NCBI RefSeq assembly: GCF_032884065.1
Contig: NC_088868.1
Coordinates: forward strand, 3,625,720-3,689,719
Direction: 5' to 3'
DNA length: 64,000 bases
From: Artemia franciscana
Taxonomy: Eukaryota; Arthropoda; Branchiopoda; Anostraca; Artemiidae
The position numbers were made by a program, and so were the translations under genes. Below, piece after piece: positions 33,531 to 45,556 of the stretch; the first letter of the stretch is position 1, and each line of letters opens with the position of its first letter. The notes beneath the pieces are model-generated. The model saw only the letters and a list, made by a program, of their open reading frames with translations. It was not told the DNA's origin and did no database searches.

Positions 33531-33767
33531 ACTATACGAGCGATAAAACATATATACCACAACCATAACTCAACTAACGAAAGAACTGCTAAGAGATAAC
33601 ACAACTATAAAGCGAAAACAGGTGAAAACTAACGGGAAAATAAACAAACTAAGAGGTGGAAGGGGCCCAGAGAAAAAATATAATCCTTTTTCAATTTTGA
33701 GCCTAACTTCCGCATAGGAGTAATAATGTCAGAAGCCCCAAAATACCGAATTATTTTCTTTTTAAAC

Positions 33768-34345
33768 AGTTCGTGGTAAGGAATTGTAGTAAGGGGCGAC
33801 CCGGCTCAATAGTAAACGAAACTCTAAAAAAACGGAATTTTGATGCTAAAAGATACATCAAAAGAATTGAATTTTTACGCTGATTCTAAATATATAAGTT
33901 TCAATTAATTTAGTCTGTGTCATCAAAAGTTAAGAGCCTGAGAAAATTTGCCCTATTTTGGGAAAAAGGGGGAAACATCCCCTAAAAGTCATAGAATCTT
34001 AACGAAAATCACACCATCGCAGTCGGTATATCAGAGAACTCTAGCAAAAATTTCACGTTCCTATCTAAAAAATGTGGAATTTTGTATTTTTTGCCAGAAG
34101 ACAAATCACGGGTGCGTGTTTATTTGTTTGTTTGTTTTTTTTTGTTTTTTTTTCCCAGGGATCATCTTATCGACCAAGTGGTCCTAGAATGTCGCGAGAG
34201 GGCTCATTCTAACGGAAATGAAAAGTTCTAGTGCCCTTTTTAAGTGACCAAAAAAATTGGAGGGCAAATAGGCCCCCTCCATGCTCATTTTTTTCAAAAA
34301 GTCAACAGGCATTACTATTAAAAAAAACAATGAAAAAATAAACAT
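33768..34345 (+). repeat. Dispersed repeat family R, copy 2
   Basis: Second copy, same orientation, truncated relative to copy 1 on the right. A third, partial and diverged stretch (TTTTTAAGTAACCG...GGAGGGCAGCTAGGCC) lies at 34720-34840. Confidence 0.8.
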
Positions 34346-34423
34346 GAAAACGTTTTTTCAAATGAAAGTAAGGAATAGCATCGAAATTTAAAACGAACAG
34401 AGATTACTACGCATATGAGGGGT

Positions 34424-34503
34424 TCTAAAAATACTTTAGCATAAAGAGCGAGGTATTTAGGAGGAGATAAATACCTCGTTCTTTATGCTAGAATATTTTT
34501 AGT
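34424..34503. repeat. Hairpin related to the fold-back family
   Basis: Arms 34438-34458 and 34469-34489 match at 20 of 21 positions (AGCATAAAGARCGAGGTATTT), and the pairing extends further with few mismatches to about 34424 and 34503. Confidence 0.75.
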
Positions 34504-34920
34504 GATTTCAACTATTTATTCTACAGCCTTTTTGATTCAGGGGTCATTCTTAAAGAATTGGGACAAAACTTACGATTTAGTGTAAAGAGCGAGGTATTAA
34601 CGAGGGTACAAAACCCCTCGTACACATAATAAAAATATAAGAATATAAAAGTTTGTTACGTAAGTTAATTCTTAAGTTACGTATATTTTTTACTAATAAA
34701 AACGTTCGTTGAATATTAAAAGTTCTAGTAGCCTTTTTAAGTAACCGAAAAATTGGAGGGCAGCTAGGCCTCCTTCCCCACCCCTTATTTCTCAAAATTG
34801 TCTGATCAAAACTAAGAGAAAGCCATTTAGCCAAAAAAAATTAATATACTAATTTCATTTCAACAAATTTATGTGCGGAGAACCAAAATCAAACATGCAT
34901 TAACTAAAAAACGCTCAGAA

Positions 34921-35220
34921 ATTAAATAAAAAAAACTAGTTTTTTGAACTGAAAGTAAGGAGTGACATTAAAACTTAAAACAAACAGAAATTACTCCGTA
35001 TATGAAATGGGTTGTCCCCTCCGCAGTCCCACGCTCTTTACGCTAAAGTTTGTAATTGTTTTAAAAAGTAGAATTGTGGCAAAGAGTCAAACTTTAGCGT
35101 AAAGAGCGTGGGACTGCGGAGGGGACAACCCATTTCATATACGGAGTAATTTCTGTTCGTTTTAAGTTTTAATGTCGCTCCTTACTTTCAGTTAAAAGAA
35201 CTAGTTTTTTTTTATTTAAT
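34921..35220. mobile_element. Fold-back MITE with ~130-bp inverted arms
   Basis: 34921-35051 and 35090-35220 are inverted copies with only a few mismatches and one indel, separated by about 38 bp. The arms contain AGTAAGGAGYGACATTAAAA, ATTACTCCGTATATGAAA and GCTCTTTACGCTAAAGTTT. No ORF. A relative with one truncated arm lies at 58433-58660. The right arm overlaps the 3' end of the candidate exon at 35186-35583. Confidence 0.85.
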
Positions 35221-35583
35221 AGTTTATTAAAAGAGTTTGAAGAAACTGAAACAGCTGTAGTTACATTTTCAGAAGGTAGAGTCAATTCTTTTTGTGTGGG
35301 ACTTGATTCAATTTTCTGTGAAAAACTGGGTAGAACAGATACCCCTTCCTGTGGTATAGTGGCAGCATTGAGCACCGTATCAAAATCTAAACTTGACCCC
35401 GTATGGACGTTGCGTTCATTTTTTGCCTCAGTTGCACCTTGTTCTTGAGTGAAATCAGGAGTCTCCAATCGAGATAATGATCTCAGTGACGGCTGCTCAC
35501 TCGAAGTTTGAGGAAGAGATGGCAATAAAGTGATTAAAACTTCATTGGGTATTGATTCTGAAGCCTCTGGGGGATTGGTATCT
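35186..35583 (-). CDS. Candidate internal host exon, Ser/Thr/Pro-rich
   Basis: A strong acceptor (TTTTTTTTGCAG) precedes 35583. The open frame carries one base completing a codon, then about 120 codons of Ser-, Thr-, Pro- and Glu-rich sequence (includes NPPEASESIPNE and ATIPQEGVSVLPSFSQK), typical of a disordered region. From about 35220 the frame enters the arm of the fold-back MITE. There GAAA followed by GTAAGG (donor, exon ending 35186) would let it splice in the phase needed by 32578. If unspliced it stops at 35169. Entry phase fits the exon ending at 42789. The family is unrecognised; the left end is the least certain part. Confidence 0.45.
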
Positions 35584-36173
35584 CTGCAAAAAAAATAACC
35601 ACTAAATAAATTTGAGATGAAGTAAAACTTTATAACGGATTTTATTCAAGAAGAAAATTGCCATTACAAGTTTTTAATAACATTAGGTACATCATTCAAG
35701 CCCTTCAGAAAGCAATGCCGAGGATGTTTTTTTTTATGATCGAACATATTACAGAAAAACTTCAATTCTAGCTGTCATTATAAGGTATGGAATCTAAAAG
35801 GGATCTATAGAATCTTACCTTATAAGTAAGGAATCTACCAAGAATTCTTCCGCATTTCAAATAGACATGCTTCGAAACTATAAAAATAATGCATTTGAAA
35901 TTGAACTAGGACAAACAAACAAAATCTATTGAACAATTTTTAGTTATTTTATTTGATCACATAATTTTACAAGAAATGAAACAAAAGTACACTAGCCTTT
36001 ATTCCAACTTTTTTTTTAGTCAGTTGTGCGACCAGTTCATTGCATTTACCAGACACTTTCACTTACGATTCAACAATCCACACTTTCTCTTACGATTCAA
36101 CAATCAAAAGTCCAAATGAAGATGATGAATGATCTAAAGAATGAATCATGAAGATGATCAAAATGAAGATAAT
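35584..36173. other. Likely intron, no supported feature
   Basis: AT-rich. It has a two-copy short repeat, CTTACGATTCAACAATC, at about 36064-36110 just before the satellite. Confidence 0.4.
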
Positions 36174-37116
36174 TGGTAAATTTCGAGTATTTTAATTGCT
36201 GACTGAGTATCAAATATTAACAAAAAGCACTTTTACCTTCAACAAACTCAGCTAGTAGGTAAATTCCGAGTGCCTTAGTTTCTGAATGAGAATCAAAATA
36301 AATAAAAAAAACACTTTTGAATACGATAGACTCAGGTAGTTGGTAAATTCCGAGTGCTTTAACCGCTGGCGGAATTATCAACTAGTTGATTTTGCTGTAC
36401 TCAACAGTGCTTTCATTAAATTTTGATATACAGTCAGAAACTAAAACAGTCCAAATTTATCAACTAGCTGAGTTTCTTGAACCCAAAAGGGCTTTTATTA
36501 AATCTATTGATACTCAGTGAGTAACTAAGACACTCAGAATTTACACATTAGATGAGATTGTTTTACTCAAAAGTGCTTTTATTAGAATTTTTAACACTCA
36601 ACCTGCAAGTAAAACATTCGGAATTTATCAATTAGTTGAGTTTGCTCTACTTGAAAGTGTCTTCGTTAAATTTTTTGGGCCCAGCCAGCAGCTAGAACAT
36701 TCCGAATTTATCAGCTACCTGAGTTTTCCGTACTTAAAAATGCATTCATTAAATTTTTGTTATTCTGTCAGCAATTAAAACACTCAGAATTTATCAACTA
36801 CCTGATTTGTTGTACTCAAAAGTACTTTCATTAAAGTTTTGATATACAGTCAGTAACTAAAACACTCCAAATTTATCAGCTAGCTGAGTTTATTGTACTC
36901 AAAAGTGCTTTTACTAAATTTTTGATACTCAGTCATTAACTAAGACACTCGGAATTTACCAATTAGCTGAGTTTGTTTCACTCAAAAGTGCTTTTATTAA
37001 ATTTCTGGTGCTCAGCCTGCAAGGGAAATATTAAGAATTTATCGATTAGTTGGGTTTGCTCTACTCAGAAGTGCCTTCAATAAATTTTTGGGCCCAGCCA
37101 GGAATTACAACATTCC

Positions 37117-37128
37117 GAATTTATCAAC
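37117..37128. repeat. Target-site duplication of LINE fragment, left copy
   Basis: GAATTTATCAAC, repeated at 37765-37776. The word is also part of the satellite monomer, and the array resumes in phase after the insertion. Confidence 0.7.
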
Positions 37129-37764
37129 AATTCAGTTTATCAAGCTTCAAGTTACCTTGGTAGTACTATTAGTAAAGATGGTGGGAGCAGTGAAGATTTT
37201 AAAAGTAGAATAGCTAAGGCTCAGGGTGTTTTTTCACAGTTAAAAAAAGTTCGGAAGAAAAGAAAGATAAGTCTACAAACCAGGATTAGAATATTGGAAG
37301 CTACAGTGATGACAGTGGTCAAATATGCCTCTGAAGCATGGGCACTCCGAAAAGCAGATGAAAATTTACTAGATATTTTCCAGAGAAATTGCCTACGGAT
37401 TGTTCTGGGTACCGGCTGACTGGCCGTATTTCAAACATAAGGTTATACGAAAAATGTGGTTCAATCCCGCTTTCTAGGGCTATAATGAAAGAAAGGTTGA
37501 GATGGCTAGGCCACGTTCTACGGATGAAGGATGACAGATTACCGAAGATTGTCCTTTTTGGCAAACCGTCTGGGGCTACACGGAAAGCAGGTCGTCCTTG
37601 TCTGGGTTGGGAGGATGTCATAGAGATTTAAAGGAAATGGGAACTTCTTGGGAGGGTGTAAGGAGGGAGGCTTTAAATAGATTAGGTTGGAGGAGGAGCG
37701 TGCGTAGCTGTGTTGGCCTCAGGCAGCTCGGTGCTGCAGTGAGTTATTAGTAGTAGTAGTAGTA
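37129..37764 (+). pseudogene. 5'-truncated LINE 3' end inserted in satellite
   Basis: The first bases read in frame as SSYLGSTISKDGG, the thumb region of an RTE-like reverse transcriptase. RIRILEATVMTVVKY and LLDIFQRNCLRIVLG follow. After a stop and frameshift near 37418 comes the C-terminal block with RLRWLGHVLRM and GRPCLGWEDV. It ends in a (TAG)n tail at about 37748-37764. A 12-bp duplication GAATTTATCAAC flanks it. This is a different family from the LINE at 14927-16950, which has a TAAG tail. Only about 190 C-terminal codons are present, so it is inactive. Confidence 0.85.
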
Positions 37765-39720
37765 GAATTTATCAACCACCGACTTTGCCATACTCAAAAG
37801 TGCATTCATTAAATTTTTGTTACTCAGTCAGCAATTAAAACATTTGGAATTTACCAACTAACTGAGATTGTTGTACTCAAAAGTGCTTTTATTAAACTTT
37901 TCATACCCACTCGGTAATTAAAACACTCGGAATATACATACTAGTTGAGTTTTTTGTACTAAAAACTGATTTTTGTAAATTTTCTATACCCACTCGGTAA
38001 ATAAAACACATGGAATTTATCAACTAGTTGAGATTATTGTAATAAAAAGTTCATTCATTCAATTTTGTTAGTCAGACGGCAACTAGAATACGCGGAGTTT
38101 ATCAATTAGTTGTTGTAGTTAAAACTGCTTTTATTAATTTTATTATACCCAGTTGGTAATTAAAACATTTGGAATTTATGAACTAGCTGATTTTGCAGTA
38201 CTCTAAAGTGCTTTTTTACATTTTAATGCTCAATCAGAAACTAAAACATTTGGAACGTGCCAACTAGTTGAGTTTGTTGCATTCAAAAGTGCTTTTATAA
38301 AAATTTATGTTACTCGCTCAGTAACAAAGACAAAACAAATTACCAGCTAGCTGGATTTGTTGTACTCAAAAGTGTTCTTTTTCAATTTTTGGTATTCTTC
38401 CTGCAAGCAATACACACAGAATTTATCAATTCGTTTAGTTTGTTGTATACAAAAGTACTTTTATTAAATTTTTGACACGCAGCCAGCAACTAAAACACAT
38501 GTAACTTATCAGATAGCTGCGTTTGCTGTCTTCAAAAGTGCCTCGAATTTTTTGGTAGGAAGCCAGAAATTGAAACATTCGGAATTTATCAACTAGCTGA
38601 GTTTGTCGCACTCAAAAGTGCTTTAATTAAATTTTTATTACTGAGTCAGCAATTAAAACAGTCGGAATTTACCAAATATCTGAGTTTATTGTACTCAAAA
38701 GTGCTTTTTTATACCCGGTCGATAATAAAAACACTCAGAATATACCAACTAGTTGAGTTTGTTGTACTCAAAAGTGCTTTTTTGAATTTCTTTATACCGA
38801 TTCGGTAACTGAAACATTCGAAATTCATCAGCTAGCTGAGTCTGCCGTTCTCATAAGTGCTTTAATCAAACTTTTATTACTTAGTCAGCAATTAAAACAG
38901 TTGGAATTTACCAACTATCTGAATTTCCTGCACTCAAAACTACTATTTTTATACCCAGGCGCTAATAAAAACACTCAGAATATACCACCTAGTAGAGTTG
39001 GTGCTACTCAAAAGTGCTTTTACTGTTTTCTTTTTATACCCACTCAGTAACTAAAAGATTCTGAATTTTTCAACTAGCTGATTTTGTACTATTCAAAAGT
39101 GCTTTCTTTTAAATTTGTAATATTCAGTCAGAATCAAAATCATTTGGGATTTACCAACTATTTGAGTGAGTGGTACTCAAAACTGTTATTCATCAAATTT
39201 TTTGGTAATCAGTCAGCAACTAAAACACTCGGAATTTATCAACTAGCTGATTTTTTTGTACTCAAAAGTACTTTCATTAAATTTTTTATATACAGTCAGT
39301 AACTAAAACACTCCAAATTTATCAGCTAGCTGAGTTTATTGTACTCAAAAATGCTTTTATTAAATTTTTTATATCCCAGTCGGTAACTAAAACATTAGGA
39401 ATTTATCAACTAGCTGAGCTTGTTGCACTCAAAAAGTGCATTTATTAAATTTCTAGTACTCAGTCAGTAACTAAGACACACGGAGTTTATTAACTGGCTG
39501 TGATTGTTATACTCTGAAGTGCTTTTATTAAATTTTGAATACTTAGTCAGCAGCTAAAACACACGAATTTTATCAACTAGCTGGGTAGAGTTTGTTGTAC
39601 TAAAGTGCATTCATTAAATTTTCCTTACTCAACCAGGAAATAAAACACACGAGATTTATCAACTAGTTGAGTCTGTTGTGCCCAAAAGTGCTTTCATGCT
39701 TTTATTTTATTTTTTTATAC

Positions 39721-39915
39721 CCAGTCAGCCCCCCAGATTTTCGAATCGGGGAAACGATTATTTTAATTTAAACTTGTCTGGTCCCTGATACGCCTGCCAA
39801 ATTTCATCATCCTAGCTTATCTGGAAGTGCCAAAACTAGCAAAACCAGGACCGACAGACCAACAGAATTTACGATCGCTATATATCGCTTGGTAAATACC
39901 AAGTGCCATAAAACT
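39721..39915 (+). repeat. Tail of the 2.7-kb repeat family
   Basis: Matches 3630-3790: CGGGGAAACGATTATT, CCTGATACGCCTGCCAAAT, AGCTTATCTGGAAGTGCC and CTTGGTAAATACCAAGTGCC. It follows the last satellite monomer with no gap. Confidence 0.8.
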
Positions 39916-39954
39916 TAATACATTTTCCAATGTATCTAACACTCTAACGTCACT

Positions 39955-40340
39955 GATTAATGATTGTTTTTGACAAAAGAATTTTTCAAGAGTGCTTAAA
40001 AAAAGCAAGAGTGACACCGGATTATAGAGATGGCAATGGAAATGATCTTGGTAATTACCAACCCACACCACTGTTGACTGTTATATCTCATATCATTGAA
40101 AAGTCCAGAAATGCCCGGTTAATGTTTTTTTTAAGGAAGCGTTGAAACACAGAGAGTACACTGATATTTCAAACGAGTGTAATTAAAATAGCTTTCAATG
40201 ATCTGGAGGTCAGTGCTACATTTCAAGATCTAATGAAGGAGGTTTTCGACTAAATTGACCATGGAATACTCATGGAAACATGCGAGCAGTGTATAATCTG
40301 TTTTAAAGCTTTTGGCATAAGAGCTACATCGGCAACTGGT
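39955..40340 (+). pseudogene. Degenerate LINE reverse-transcriptase fragment
   Basis: The open segment 39960-40145 contains LKKARVTPDYRDGNGND followed by LGNYQPTPLLTVISHIIEKS. This is the KxARVxPIYK...NYRPISLLPxISKxxEK block that begins non-LTR reverse transcriptases of the CR1/Jockey type. After a stop, scattered frames near 40245-40300 resemble the FDxIDHxIL block. No catalytic box is left. It is a decayed fragment, and its clade cannot be settled by eye. Confidence 0.65.
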
Positions 40341-41913
40341 ACCTATTTGGGTCCTTGGCCCTAATTACCAGATAAATGTCCTTTTTTTGTAAACTAAACT
40401 CATTCCCACTTTGGGACTATCCCTTTCACCCTTCCCCCCGTACTCTTAAATACCATATTGTCTTTCTCTGGCCTTTTCTTGGTATAATTTCAAGTGGTCC
40501 TGCTAATTAGATTAACTTGAAAATAGATGTCTGAGGATGATTCATCGAATGATCAAAACCGGGGTTTCACAGTTAGACTATTAAGGGGCAGTAAAGGAGG
40601 GCTTGGGCAACAGATTTTGAATTGCGTGAACTCAGAGTCTCTCCCCTTGATGTCAATGATTGGCTAGCCTCCCTTGAGCTGTACCTCCGCACACTTCCTG
40701 CCAAGCAGAAGTCAGAGTTAATTTTCAAACAATGCATTTTGTAAACTTGATTTGCAAACAGTACGATTTTTCACTTTTGTACCTAAGTCTTCCTTTAATC
40801 ACTTATTCGGCTATGGAAAAAGCTCTCCAGGAGGAGAAAGAGAATAAAAATTTTTTGGAGTATAGGAAATAGGTCCTATACTATTGTAAGATATTGCTCG
40901 ATACAATCCATTGAATCCTGTCGTTTGCGAAGTCCCAAAGGGATTTTTTCCGGGTCTATTTTTTCTTATTTTTAATTTAAATCATGTCCAATTGTGTACC
41001 AGATTGCTGTTTTAGGGTTAATGATAAAACTAAAAATTGCCAGAATATGAATATACCATTGTTTGTCGATGAATTCAGGGCTAACGTTACTACGAAAACA
41101 GGCTACTTCAGACATCAATGAAGCATCGAGTTGATAGATTGCATTCTTGGCTGAGGACACCTAGGCTCAAAATTTATTTAAAGAGGTCGAATTTTTTTTT
41201 CCGGGTCTCCTAGTTTTTATCCTTAGATTCCGAGAATAAAATTTTGAGCCAGAAGTCACAATTCTTCCTGTAAGTATCAGGGAGCTCTACTAACTAAGTC
41301 CTATCACTCCAGCTCCATGTGCAGTATTTTTGTGAAACAGTATGTCGCACCTTCTAGGAATTGTCAGAACGAATAGACCTAGTCCATAAATGATCACCTT
41401 TACTGATGGTAAAGTACTTTATATCTCCCTTCTTTGCAGAACTAAGGAGGCTGCCCTTAAGGAAGGATAACAAAAATGTCCTTATGTTACATCAATAGTG
41501 CTTTTAGTAATCACAAGACAGATTCACTTTTTCCCAGTCTCCTTGCCACCATGGACCATACTTTTCCCGTTCTGCTTCATCAAAAATCCCCATTTATACC
41601 CCAATTAAGTTTTCCACAGAAAAAAAAAATAGAAGAACGTTTCCTTTCCACACAATTAATATGTTAAATAATTGATTTCCCTCCTATTCTTCCCTCCCCT
41701 TTTTACCATACGTTGCAGAAAGATTATTTGACAAATTTTGAATATTCCATTTTTGTAGTTTACACAGCTCTATTAAAACTAATGAAAGGCTTTTGGAGAC
41801 GAATATTATCTTATCGTACTCTTGGTATACTTGATAAAAGTTGGTATTTTTGTTTCTCTTTTCATCATAGGCCTTTTTTTATTTTTCTCTAGTTAACTAG
41901 TTATTCCTTCTCT

Positions 41914-41916
<3 letters not shown>
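40341..41916. other. No supported gene
   Basis: Mixed AT-rich DNA. Short open frames (40972-41160, 41476-41667) have no domain or splice support. Parts may be decayed LINE sequence. Confidence 0.35.

Positions 41917-41970
<54 letters not shown>
41917..41970. repeat. (A)54 homopolymer
   Basis: An uninterrupted run of 54 A on the plus strand. It could be the tail of a retroposed sequence lying to its left, but no body is recognised. Confidence 0.9.
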
Positions 41971-41974
<4 letters not shown>

Positions 41975-42788
41975 CGTTCGGTTGTGTCACAGGGACAACA
42001 GACCCATATTTAACTTGAGATGAATGAAGTTTTTATGCTTAAGTACTTTAGATCATTTGATTATTTCAGTCACCGGCCATACAGAAAATGTGATATGACA
42101 GAAATACAAGATCTGCTACGAACTTTATGATCTTCATTGTAATCAAATTTTTCAGCAAAAAAAAGTAGAATCTCATATATAAAAGACTTTTAAACCTGCT
42201 TCATATGCTTGAAATCCTTACAGTATTCAAGTTTTTCCCAACGAGCTAAATGATAGATAAACAAGTCTATTATTCTAAACAAACAGGTTCATAAAATTAT
42301 GAAAACTCATATTTACATGCTTTACAGATTCTAAAAGATTCAGTGTCCAACAATATAATCTGATTTTTACCACCGCTATGTATGACCACAGCAACACTTC
42401 CTAAATGATAATCTTACATACATTTTGACAACAAAATACGATTGTTCTATTTTATTTAAAAATTACTTGTTATTATCCTGTACAAGTCAACACGGGTGAA
42501 TCTCATTAGAATATATCACGATTTGGAAAGTAGATAAAGGTAGACGATAATCTATCTGAGTAAAAGATAATCTAATTTCGTTAGTTTAATATCCCACGGG
42601 GTCTCCATACAAACCTATTTCTATACATCAATAGGAAATACCCAACGGTTTGCCAGACTACCGTAACATTCGGCGTTTATCATGTTCCCAGTATTTGTAC
42701 CTTATTCATATACTAGGTTCAAATAAACATTTAAGATTATTTAATTACTAGTCTGAAAAAGAACAAAGGTTACAGACATATTGCTTAC

Positions 42789-42861
42789 CTTCCGTTCATC
42801 TGGTCCTCAAGACGTCTTCCTCTCCTTTTAGATGGTAAGTCTCTCTTCGGAGCAGTGAAAG
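42789..42861 (-). CDS. Candidate small internal host exon, basic
   Basis: The minus-strand acceptor CTCTTTTCTTTTCTGAAAG has a good pyrimidine tract and the exon starts at 42861. A donor CGGAAG followed by GTAAGC ends it at 42789. The 73 bases are open in a single frame: two bases, 23 codons, two bases. The peptide FTAPKRDLPSKRRGRRLEDQ is strongly basic and resembles a nuclear localisation signal. Entry phase 1 fits the exon at 45557-45680, joining as a Pro codon. Exit phase 2 fits the exon at 35583, joining as Arg (AGA). Phase agreement on both sides raises confidence. The family is unknown. Confidence 0.5.
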
Positions 42862-42999
42862 CTTTCAGAAAAGAAAAGAGCTGTTTAAATACGTGCAATT
42901 CTCTCTTTTACAAAAAATGAAGAAAGAGGGTCAAATACCACAAAAATATAAAAAAAGCCCTTGATGTTAAGTATTTAGCAAGTAGTATCAGTAGTCATG

Positions 43000-43440
43000 A
43001 CAGTAGTCAAGCATGGTTCTGAACCACAGGCACTTCGGAAGACGGGGAAGATTTATCAGATATTTTCAAAAGACATTAGCTATAAGTTTTGGGTAACCGT
43101 TTGATTGGCAGTAAATCAGACAGCAAGCTTTATGAAAAACTTGGTTCTTTCCCACTTTCTATGACAATACCAAGAGAAACGATTACATAGCTGGGACACA
43201 CTTTGCGGATGCAATATGACGGATTGCCAAAGGTAGTCCTTTTAGGCCATCCATCTAGGGCTAAATTAAAAGGACGTCATACCCAAATAAGATAGGAAGA
43301 GTCGAAATAAGGATTTAAAGGAAATTGCAACTTCTTAGGAGAGGATGAGCCTTGGATAGAATGGAATAGAAGAGGAGCCTGCACAGCTGCATTAGCCTCA
43401 GACTCCAGGGTGCTGCAGTAAGTTGGTAGTAGCAGCAGTC
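43000..43440 (+). pseudogene. Degenerate LINE 3' fragment
   Basis: A decayed relative of the LINE fragment at 37129-37764. It aligns from CAGTAGTCAAGCATGGTTCTG through the GGAAGA...GATATTTTC block, TGCGGATG...GATTGCC, GGATTTAAAGGAAATTG and a final GGTAGTAGCAGCAG tail. It has many stops and indels and no coding function. Note that it lies in the same interval as the candidate host gene's introns. Confidence 0.7.
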
Positions 43441-45103
43441 TTATGTAAGGATTTAACACAGGAGTGTTGGTGAGAACAAGAGTCTCCTTTGGATCTTGGA
43501 CAATACCCTCTCCTTTCCCCCTCAAAATTTATTCAATAGGGTTCTAACTTTACACAATGCTAAACTTATTAATAGTATTTAGTTAAAGTTAGGTTATTTC
43601 AGAAATTAATTAACTAACTACGAGAATACATTCACGCGCCATTTACGAATAAGTACAACTCAGAGTTATAATGTACATAAAAAAACTAAGTTACCATGCT
43701 GCTTAGCCCTCATCCAATTCAACCCATTCAGATTAACCCCATACAGCTTTAATAAGATTACTCTTTAATATTACAACTTAAGTACTCTCGCTACAAAAAT
43801 TTAAATCTAAGTTCAAAAGGGCACGATAATATCCATGTATTTCTGAATTCTTCAGTAACGAAAGCAAAAAAAAAAGAAAAAAAAGCTTACTCTTTTATTT
43901 TGTGTATTTTTATATTTACTCCACAAAATCTCAACATTATGAACTTGTAAACACTCTCGATATTCCTTGATAAATAATCAATGTGAGTTGAAGCAAAAAA
44001 AAAAAACAATAGATATTTCATTTCAAAACTTCAGACCTGACTGAAGTCTCCGCACATTAAGACATTCAGGACCTGCTCCGGACAAAGCCTGACATTCCAC
44101 AACAAATTTCTGCTTGCACTGAGGCATTAGAAAAAGCAGGTTTCTAATTGTGGCTTCGTAGCTACTTTTGCTAGCTTTAACAACATACAATATTTTTATA
44201 TAAGACGATAAATTTCGCACTTCTTTAAGAAAAGTAGAAAAAAAATACGTTAGAGTAGCATAAGATAAAAATTGGAATAACTAAAACTGGACATGTGAGA
44301 GTTAAAACAGAACCATTTCTTTTAGAGGAAGCATAGATATGCCGAAAAAAGACCCCAGTGCCTAAATATTTGGAATAAAGAAAAGCTTGAGCATATCACA
44401 GTTTTATCGTAAAGACAAAACTCGACTTCAATAACGTAGGTAACTTCTTTCAGATTCAACACAATAGCCTGACTAGGTTAAACTTAATAGGATACGTCTC
44501 CTACGCATTAGTTTTTTTCCCCTGGCCAACCCCTTTGGCCGAAATGGTTACACAAAATTAAAAAGGTGCTCATTGACCAAGGATCAGACCTTCTAGTACC
44601 CTTTTTCAGTGCAAAAAGCCGTTTGAGAGTGGTCAACCACTCAACAATACCCATTTATACCCCAGAACGACCCCCGTGACCCCCCCCCCCCCACTGACTC
44701 CGACTACGTGTGTAGTCCTAAGCTACAAATAAAACTTAATTGATTTTTGTGGATTGTTATTATTTTTTGTACTCATTTCTTATCAACAGTTCATTCAAAA
44801 TTCAAGATAGAGCCAATAAAAAAAAAAAAAAAAAAAAAAAAACGCGAACTTTTTTATACAACCTAGGGCTATCTCTAACCCTATTAGGAGGGGGGACTGA
44901 CACGCAAACACTATAGGAGAGATTATTGCTTTTGGAGATGGTATTACAGACCGCAAGTCTTGTACTTCGACCGAAAAAGTAATTTACCTAGTCTGACTAC
45001 TAAAGACCATCAGTTTCTCCCCTGCTTAAAATATTGCCGACAGTTTGAATATCCTAGATAAAATGTAAGCAAAATGAATTAATTGTTGGAGTTTTGAGAA
45101 TTT
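43441..45103. other. No supported gene
   Basis: AT-rich, probably intronic. An AATAAA followed by A25 at 44816-44842 looks like the end of a retroposed sequence. C-run block at about 44680-44694. Confidence 0.35.
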
Positions 45104-45440
45104 GGGTTGCAAGAACAGGTTAAGAAGTAATGTCCAGAGGATTAAATCACTTAGACTAGGAACAAATAAAGGGGAAGAGGTGTTGTTAGGTAACGAGAAA
45201 ATCAATCAAGTGGATAGCTTCACTTACTGCGTAGCATTATTAAAGATAGTGGATGCAGGTAAGATGTAAAAGTAGAATAGGCAAAGGCACAGTGGGGTTT
45301 TTACAGTTGAAAAAAAAAAAATTTGGAAGAATAGGAAGATAAGTCTGCGAGCTATGATTAGAATACTGGAAGCCATGGTAACCGAAGAGGTCAAGTATGG
45401 CTCTGAAACGTGGGCAATTCGAAAGGCTAAGGAACTCTTT
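45104..45440 (+). pseudogene. Degenerate LINE thumb-region fragment
   Basis: One frame reads SLRLGTNKGEEVLLGNEKIN, then QVDSFTY. After an indel it matches the SxIIKDSG...KVxRKRKISLxxxIRILEAxV block seen at 37150-37330. This copy starts further 5' than the other two and ends abruptly. It is non-functional. Confidence 0.7.
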
Positions 45441-45556
45441 GGAAAGAGCTTAGTAAAAGATTTTAGGCAAATATCTCAGAAGTATGAAAATGTCTGATGC
45501 AATTTGTAGATGTGGCAGCGACGATTTGAAAAACAAACAAACAAAAACAAGCTTAC

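Larger units (their letters stand above)
36174..39720. repeat. ~83-bp satellite array with internal inversion
   Basis: A word like GGAATTTATCAACTAGCTGA followed by GTTTGTTGTACTCAAAAGTG and TTGATACTCAGTCAG recurs about every 83 bp (for example starts at 38581 and 38664) for roughly 35 copies. From 36174 to about 36365 the monomers are in the opposite orientation; the switch is at about 36366. A LINE fragment interrupts the array at 37129-37764. The right end joins directly to the tail of the 2.7-kb repeat family. Confidence 0.9.

Noticed and set aside
37460-37476. GGTTCAATCCCGCT resembling a tRNA B-box
   Set aside because: It lies within the LINE coding block and has no A-box at the right distance.
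36174-39720. Regular repeats considered as a CRISPR array
   Set aside because: Period is continuous ~83 bp with no unique spacers, monomers diverge throughout, and the genome is eukaryotic; it is a satellite.
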